A DNA stretch of 64,000 nt from Crossaster papposus (lineage: Eukaryota > Echinodermata > Asteroidea > Velatida > Solasteridae). The notes below the pieces were generated by a model. It ran no database searches and was not told the origin of the DNA. It saw only the letters and a list, made by a program, of their open reading frames with translations. Positions 59,401-64,000 of this stretch are shown one piece after another (the first letter of the stretch is position 1; the number at the start of each line of letters is the position of its first letter). The position numbers were made by a program, and so were the translations under genes. Where the stretch lies: positions 248,001 to 312,000 of the forward strand of contig JBAIAA010000257.1 of NCBI GenBank assembly GCA_037893245.1, read 5' to 3'.

Positions 59401-59643
59401 GGGAAAAAATAGCAGTCGACAAACAAATATATTGTACCTTTTTGACTTCTTCACAACAGCTTCCCATTCCGTGCCGTGGCCATGATACGAGAGGGTCGGC
59501 TTCATGCGATGTTACGGCGGTCCCTCTTTATTGACAAGGGTTACTGGGAGGGCCAAGGGGGCCGACCGGCCATCGAGAAAATACTGGACGTTATTGACAA
59601 ACGAGGCGAGGTATTTCTCCAACACATCGGCTCAGCCAACTAG
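55050..59643 (+). CDS. GASK1: Golgi-associated kinase 1 (GASK1/FAM198) homologue
   Basis: Three exons (55050-56411, 56674-56948, 59460-59643) give 1821 nt, 606 residues plus stop, slightly longer than the human paralogues. The product is a type II membrane protein: short basic cytoplasmic N-terminus, hydrophobic helix at about 24-44, long basic low-complexity stem (45-310), then the conserved luminal domain. Family marks are AAFHLDRVFGFNRTLP (about 360-375), LFDFLLQ at the exon 1 end, a double-Cys DFGCCG opening exon 2, and SLFIDKGYWEGQGGRPAIEK near the C-terminus. The family is related to FAM20-type secretory-pathway kinases; catalytic activity is not established from sequence. An in-frame stop at 55029 precedes the ATG, and TTTGTATACAG directly before it looks like a splice acceptor, suggesting an untranslated first exon. 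Confidence 0.88.
56674..56948 (+). CDS. GASK1: GASK1 exon 2: cysteine-rich middle segment
   Basis: Acceptor TTTCTCTAG, then IYHRLDFGCCGLDITERRRR, a diverged CpG-rich stretch, and LILVENLVDLLP...LRGINR. Ends in phase 2 at GTATTG, which joins in frame to exon 3. Confidence 0.85.
56985..57175. mobile_element. CTTGTGA foldback element in GASK1 intron 2
   Basis: GAGCCCCTGCAACTCCTTTC at the left and AGATACTCGATTACAATTAC at the right; CACAAGT and ACTTGTGA motifs in opposite arms. Diverged third member of the 27748-28223 family. Confidence 0.6.
57810..57920. mobile_element. GGCCGTTTTCCAAAC-type MITE, copy in GASK1 intron 2
   Basis: GGCCGTTTTCCAAACCACAG to CGGGGTTTGGAAAACGG, same 111-bp length and central GGCTCC...CATTGCTAAACTG as copy 1. 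Confidence 0.8.
58132..58378. repeat. Palindrome with telomere-like centre
   Basis: Arms of about 100 bp pair closely: GATAATT, CTGCAGGTAGGTTGGTAC, TTAGCCAATCAGAACACA, TTGACGTCATCGATGATGTT and AGAGTTGTCTGG. The centre (58231-58258) is ACCCTAACCCTATACCCTAA-type telomeric repeat. GASK1 intron 2. Confidence 0.9.
58541..58894. mobile_element. GGGTGCGTTCCACT-type MITE, copy 2
   Basis: 354 bp, GGGTGCGTTCCACTATCGCG to inverted GGGTGCGTTCGGCTCAAGC, opposite orientation to 46478-46905. Its right end abuts a tRNA-like segment. GASK1 intron 2. Confidence 0.85.
58890..58956 (-). other. Degenerate tRNA-like segment
   Basis: On the minus strand: A-box-like TAGTGTAGTGGATAGTGG, B box GGTTCAAATCC and a perfect T stem CCTGG/CCAGG. 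No matching acceptor stem, and the 3' part is replaced by the MITE end, so a broken tRNA-like sequence. Confidence 0.35.
59460..59643 (+). CDS. GASK1: GASK1 exon 3: C-terminus and stop
   Basis: FPFRAVAMIREGRLHAMLRR, then LFIDKGYWEGQGGRPAIEK and LDVIDKRGEVFLQHIGSAN, stop TAG at 59641. Acceptor preceded by a T-rich tract. The C-terminal match to the GASK1 family is what fixes the gene's end. Confidence 0.87.
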
Positions 59644-59839
59644 GGCTCGTCAGTGAAACTTCATACGTGTGGTGTACGGTGGCGCCAATGATAGCTGCAC
59701 CGAACCATGGCCGAACGGACATTTACTGCTGTCTGCATGTACTATCCATGCTATCGGCATGATCATAGCCCTTTGAACGTACATGTATATTGTATTGTCT
59801 TTTACTTCCGAACGTACCCGAACCGCCGGGCAAAAATTT

Positions 59840-59892
59840 CGAACCGAACCAAACCGAACCGAACTGAACCGAACTGAACCGAACTGAACCGT
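59840..59892. repeat. CCGAACTGAA short tandem repeat
   Basis: About five 10-bp units (CCGAACCGAA / CCGAACTGAA) downstream of GASK1. Confidence 0.85.
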
Positions 59893-60295
59893 AAGTTACA
59901 GAACACAGGCCAAAATCATTGCAATTCAAACAATTAATAGAATGTAAACGATGGAAGCTAAGCTAGCCAGGGGTTTGGAAAACGGCCCAAGCCTCTGCCA
60001 AGCTTGAGAGCCTACGGCTCTGCCAAGCTTGAAATGACAGCGCCCTCAGTTGTCAGGAAAAGTATGACCACGTGTACGAAACGACCTCTTTTATCGGGCG
60101 GGCTTTGCCGGCACACTTCGTTTCGTTTGAGTGTGGGGAAAAAATCGTCTGAAAAATTCAGCTAGACGTAACATTGGTGCTAACACTTTTTTCGGGTATG
60201 TATTTACATTTATCTGATTACTTACTACAGGAAAAGGAAGGAATGTTTCAACCTGACGCTGTTTTTTTTTTTTATAATATCAACTCCGTGCAAAA

Positions 60296-60452
60296 AAAAT
60301 GTTAAAAAGACAAGAATCTGGGAGTGAGAAAAGAGAAAAACTTGTTCAGTTTCTGTGTTAGTGAATAGGAAAAGGCGCCAGAAAATATTCTCAACTCTTC
60401 ATAGGGCCTAGACTTTACACAACAGATATAAAGTAGCGTCAGGATACTACAT
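60296..60452. repeat. Fragment of the GACGCTACGTCAGC element
   Basis: AAAGACAAGAATCTGGGAGT and TAGCGTCAGGATACTACAT match the right part of 47772-49177. Confidence 0.6.
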
Positions 60453-60574
60453 TTTTTCCTTGGCGAGTTCAGTTACCAGATTATTACTGCTTTTTATAGC
60501 ACTGCTTTTTAATGGACGCAAAACAGGATTGCAATATCTTGAATGAATAATTTTACTGATTTATTCACATTGAC

Positions 60575-60866
60575 TTAAAGGTAGGATACACCATTTGCAG
60601 ATATCGAAAATATTTACTACCGAATTATTAAGAAATATTTTACTTATTTGGAAGTAAATAATGATTTTACGCATCCAGCAAAATGATTGCGCTAGATATC
60701 CTGTAATTATTTTGAAAAATATAATTTTATAAAAAAAAAAATAACAAAAGAACAACTGCCCGACGCCGGTTAAAAACGAACGCCGTTTTATGCGCTTTTC
60801 TCAGCATCCATAATTGTAAAACTTCGGACAGGTCAGTTAAACGATATTTACTATAAAATACAACCC
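60575..60866. mobile_element. GGTAGGATACACC-type MITE, partial copy
   Basis: CTTAAAGGTAGGATACACCA, TACTACCGAATTATTAAG, ATCCTGTAATTATTTTG and CAGCATCCATAATTGTAAAA; right end replaced by a C/A-rich tract (60863-60898). Confidence 0.7.
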
Positions 60867-60962
60867 CCCCCCCCCCAAAAAAAAAAAATCAAAAAAAAAT
60901 AGGAATATGTTAAAATCAGTACCTTGTTGGCTTTTTTAATAAAGAATAAAGTTAATGCATAT

Positions 60963-61107
60963 GATGTCACACGCGCTACGCGTACGCGCTAATCGCACGT
61001 ACAACCGGGCGGAGCGGTGAGGTCAAACACACTTTGTTTGACCTCACCGCTCCGCCCGGTTAATTTGTACGTGCGATTAGCGCGTACGCGTAGCGCGCGT
61101 GACGTCA
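60963..61107. repeat. Near-perfect 145-bp palindrome
   Basis: Arms read GTCACACGCGCTACGCGTAC, GCGCTAATCGCACGTACAA, CCGGGCGGAGCGGTGAGGTC and AAAC, and back with only a few mismatches and a 4-bp insertion. The centre is about 8 bp. Very CpG-rich against AT-rich flanks. Confidence 0.95.
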
Positions 61108-61561
61108 ATGCAACCCCTTTATTGTTGATATAATTATACATGGTGTGATTTCATCAGTTACTTTTAATACAAATGGCTAATACTGAATGACAAATTTCGG
61201 GAAAACAAAAACTTCCAAAAATTAAGTTGTCAATAACAAATCTTTACAATTTTATGTCAGCAAAACTTACGTATAAGTACATTGTACCTGATTGAATTGT
61301 GTTCTAATATAAAATTGGCGATAGATTGAAGAAAAGATTTTAAAGGCAAAAATTATTATCTTTTCTTGTATTTCGTTCTTGCATTCATGCCTGCACATCG
61401 ACTTGCGGCCTAGAAGAAAGTGTTTCAAATGTAACGAAAAACTTACATGACATTGTAAAGATGAAAATAAAAATTTTCAATGAAAATGCATCGGAATAGA
61501 TACAAAAGCGTTGCACTAATAGTAGATAGAAAATGTACACTCAATGTGTTACCATCCATAT

Positions 61562-61746
61562 TTTGTTTTATACAACGCCTGAATAAATCCCCGCCATCCG
61601 ATTGGTGGATCGTCGATCACGTGAATTGAATTATTTGACCCATCACACGACCGAACCCGCACCACCCAAAACGTTCTATCAAACGGTGCGCAAGCATGGT
61701 TAGAACTAAAAGAACTTCTCTAATTCAGGCGTTGTATAAAACAAAT
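61562..61746. mobile_element. 185-bp MITE with TTTGTTTTATACAACGCCTG ends
   Basis: TTTGTTTTATACAACGCCTG at the left is exactly mirrored at the right (CAGGCGTTGTATAAAACAAA). Intergenic. Confidence 0.9.
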
Positions 61747-63200
61747 AATGAATTGTTTCACATTCGATGACAGATGGCATCTTCTATTCCACTGGCTTCG
61801 CCATCCGTCACCGAATGAAATTATTCTGACCGCACTCCATTCATTATTTGCATATTATCACTACAGTATGTTTTTTTAATGCAATCCCTAACAACGAACC
61901 ATTGTATCCTATTCAACTTTATTTTCAACTTTCAAGGGTGTTCTTGTGCCTTCTTTGGTTTATGCTACTGCACATTTTCCTAATCATGAGCAAAAGTGAT
62001 TTTCACTACCAAAAGTTGCCAGAAGTTTTGATATTTCGCAGTCGTAAATGTTGCTTTATTTGGTGATTCGGTTCTGTTTAAGTTTATGACAGTATTATGC
62101 CGATCAACCAACTTTTCTCAATTGTTTTCAATGATCAAGGTTTGGGTTCACAATTTGAATAGTTGTCATAAAAAACCTGGAAACTATTTAAAAAAAAATG
62201 TTTACAAGTTTGTTTGTCAATAAATGAACCAAAAAGGAATGGCAAATAGTTTTCATACGGTTCTGGAGCCAATATTTTTGGGGCTAGGACCCTTTGCATA
62301 CAGTCAGTGATTTGCTTAAGATTGTTTACTTATAATCTTGTTTCAAAGATCTAGTTGAGGAAACTAAACTGATGACTTACTGTTCCCGAGAAGAGGAAGG
62401 AAATCTGGTTGTTTACGTCTTATTTGGCGGCCATTTTGTGGCATACGCAGCATATCCATCCTTACAAATGTAAGTCTCCTTTAAAATTTGAGTTTTGTTT
62501 TCCATGTATGGTACACATAAACCTGTACATGTATACATCAGCACCGGAGAAAAGGCTTTGATCCTCAAGGCCAAGTCTAAGGATTTGGCCCTCACGGCCA
62601 AATGAAGAAAAAAAAATGCGAAAATTTATTTAGCCACTTCTTATGGGTGGATAACCCAATAGTCAACTACCCATCCAACTAACCTCTTCTAAATTGCGTT
62701 TGTGTTCACGATACATGCAGTAATAGTTTCAGCCACATCTGAGTCGGACTCTAGATAACATTAAAAATCAATTGATGATATTTGGCAAGAAATGATTTAC
62801 AGAGAGCTGATCCTGACACGAGTTAATTGCAGAAAAGCAAACTTATTTAATGTAAATGTATCACCCCAAACCCCCCTAAAATCAATAGGCCTTGAAGAGC
62901 AAGGCATTGAAAATGGCAAGGCTTTGACCCTTGAGGCTAAGGCCCAGGGCGTAATGCTGGGTTCAATTGCATGAATTAATGTAAACAATGGTAAACAATG
63001 TAATCAACAATGTAAACAACACAGCCTACGAACTTGACACAATGCATCCTCAAATCAACCAAAACCTTTTCGCCATTCATCCTCAATCCTTAAAAACCGC
63101 AAGGAGGATTTTAGAGGATTGAATAGAGAATGTGTGTTAACGGAAAGCGGATCCTTAATGATTTACCCTTCTCCCTTCCCCCTTCCTCCTTCCCTTCCCT
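61747..63200. other. No gene recognised
   Basis: Short inverted repeat at 61743-61850 (CAAATAATGAATTG...CATTCATTATTTG). 62400-63000 has a few short frames without domains. The last kilobase is presumably BBOX1 3' UTR and downstream DNA. Confidence 0.5.
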
Positions 63201-63361
63201 TCACATGGCAGCCTTGAACTGGCACTGCAACAGCCTCAGCCGCGAGTCAATCTCATCCCATTCCAGGTAGCCAGTCTCAAGATGTCTGCTGCTGCTGCTT
63301 GTCACCTCAAAGGCACCCCGGCCGTGAATCACACGACGGTTGTCAAAGGTCATGATGTCAC
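63201..63361 (-). CDS. BBOX1: BBOX1 last exon
   Basis: Starts in phase 1 with GDIMTFDNRRVIHGRGAF; includes the iron-ligand His and cosubstrate Arg and ends LQCQFKAAM-stop. It contains a run of serines (TSSSSRH). Confidence 0.88.
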
Positions 63362-63748
63362 CTGAAAAGACACGAGTGTGTCATTTGCAGTTATTTTACG
63401 CAAAGATACTTGTTTCATACGCCACATCATACGCCAGTGAAATGTGACTGGCAGCCTATTGCATAGTCGTAGAGCAAAACTTGTAAAAATATGATCACCA
63501 TAGTAACTGGTCGGGGCACTTCCAGGACAGAATGCTCCTTTTAGGGAGAACAAAAATTCAAGAAACACTAGGTTGAGCTACCTTCGTTCAGCTTGTAAGA
63601 ACAGACATTGCTTGGGTGGTGGTACTTGTTGCTGAACTTCTTAAGCGCACGGTACAGCGACTGCGTCTGCTTGACTGGGAATCGCATCATTGGCACACGG
63701 CCGTGGTCGCTCAGGTATATGTGTTCCGGGTTGCCGTTCCTGTCCAAG
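63201..63748 (-). CDS. BBOX1: Gamma-butyrobetaine dioxygenase, last two exons
   Basis: C-terminal part of a 2-oxoglutarate/Fe(II) dioxygenase that makes L-carnitine from gamma-butyrobetaine. Exons at 63582-63748 and 63201-63361 join in phase 1 to read LNEGDIMTFDNRRVIHGR. The His in VIHGR is the third iron ligand of the family's HxD...H triad, and the Arg in SRHLETGYLEWDEIDSRLR corresponds to the 2-oxoglutarate-binding Arg. The ending SRHLE...Y..WD...SRLR favours BBOX1 over trimethyllysine dioxygenase. The upstream exon starts in phase 2, so earlier exons with the HxD pair lie past 64000. Stop TGA at 63201-63203. A TTTATT at 62625 (AATAAA on this strand) is a possible poly(A) signal. Confidence 0.88.
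63582..63748 (-). CDS. BBOX1: BBOX1 penultimate exon
   Basis: Acceptor TTTTTGCAG on the minus strand, then LDRNGNPEHIYLSDHGRVP and FPVKQTQSLYRALKKFSNKY, ending SYKLNEG at donor GTAGCT, phase 2-1. Matches the segment before the conserved GDVxTFDN motif. Confidence 0.87.
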
Positions 63749-63824
63749 CTGCAAAAAGAGGCACGAAATAAGGAAGCTGGAGTCGAGAGGGTAAAATTCA
63801 ATGAAGACGACTGAGCAAAACCAA

Positions 63825-64000
63825 TACACCCACCTCACCCCACCTGACCTGACCTCCCAACCCACACCCACCACCCCCTCTCAACCAATCACACACACCT
63901 CATCACCTCGCCTCGCCTCCCAACCCACCCCCACCACCACCTCTCAACCACCACCTCCTCTCAATCAACACCCGTCCCCTCTCAATCAACACCCACCCCA
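63825..64000. repeat. C/A-rich low-complexity repeat at the window edge
   Basis: ACCTCACC, CCTGACCTGACC and CTCTCAATCAACACCC motifs repeated irregularly, continuing past the edge; within a BBOX1 intron. Confidence 0.75.

Overview
The window is animal nuclear DNA: exons split by consensus GT-AG introns, vertebrate-like extracellular modules, and introns packed with small inverted-repeat transposons. The gene content, TTAGGG-type interstitial telomere motifs, Penelope-like retroelements and MITE load suggest a marine invertebrate, plausibly a deuterostome such as an echinoderm, hemichordate or lancelet. I cannot settle the species from sequence alone.

Three protein-coding genes are supported. 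(1) A large LDL-receptor-related gene on the + strand, coding from 7766 to 45116. It has 27 exons that join in frame to about 1771 residues: signal peptide, ten LDLa repeats, EGF modules, a YWTD propeller, EGFs, a second propeller, EGF, two LDLa, EGF, a third propeller, EGF and a 66-residue tail. The model stops without a transmembrane helix or NPxY tail, so it is either a secreted LRP or a gene whose last exons I could not find. (2) A Golgi-associated kinase 1 (GASK1/FAM198) gene on the + strand, 55050 to 59643, three coding exons, 606 residues, type II membrane protein. (3) The last two coding exons of a gamma-butyrobetaine dioxygenase (BBOX1-type) gene on the - strand, 63201 to 63748, whose remaining exons lie beyond the right edge. 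The three genes have no evident joint pathway: lipoprotein/ligand binding outside the cell, Golgi secretory kinase, carnitine synthesis.

Layout: 1-7.4 kb is intergenic and dominated by a 4.5-kb foldback structure (1897-6440) enclosing a decayed Penelope-like reverse transcriptase; 7.4-45.1 kb is the LRP gene; 45.1-54 kb is a gene-poor stretch of satellite and transposon sequence; 54-59.6 kb is GASK1; 59.6-63.2 kb is intergenic with palindromes; 63.2-64 kb is the 3' part of BBOX1.

The repeat content is the most unusual part. At least a dozen short inverted-repeat families are present, several in two or three copies, which allows internal comparison. One nested pair shows an exact TA-flanked insertion with an empty-site paralogue in the same window. 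There are palindromes with near-identical arms, one carrying telomere-like repeats at its centre, minisatellites that grew inside foldback elements, and a 5'-truncated Penelope-like element with a GIY-YIG domain interrupted by one stop codon.
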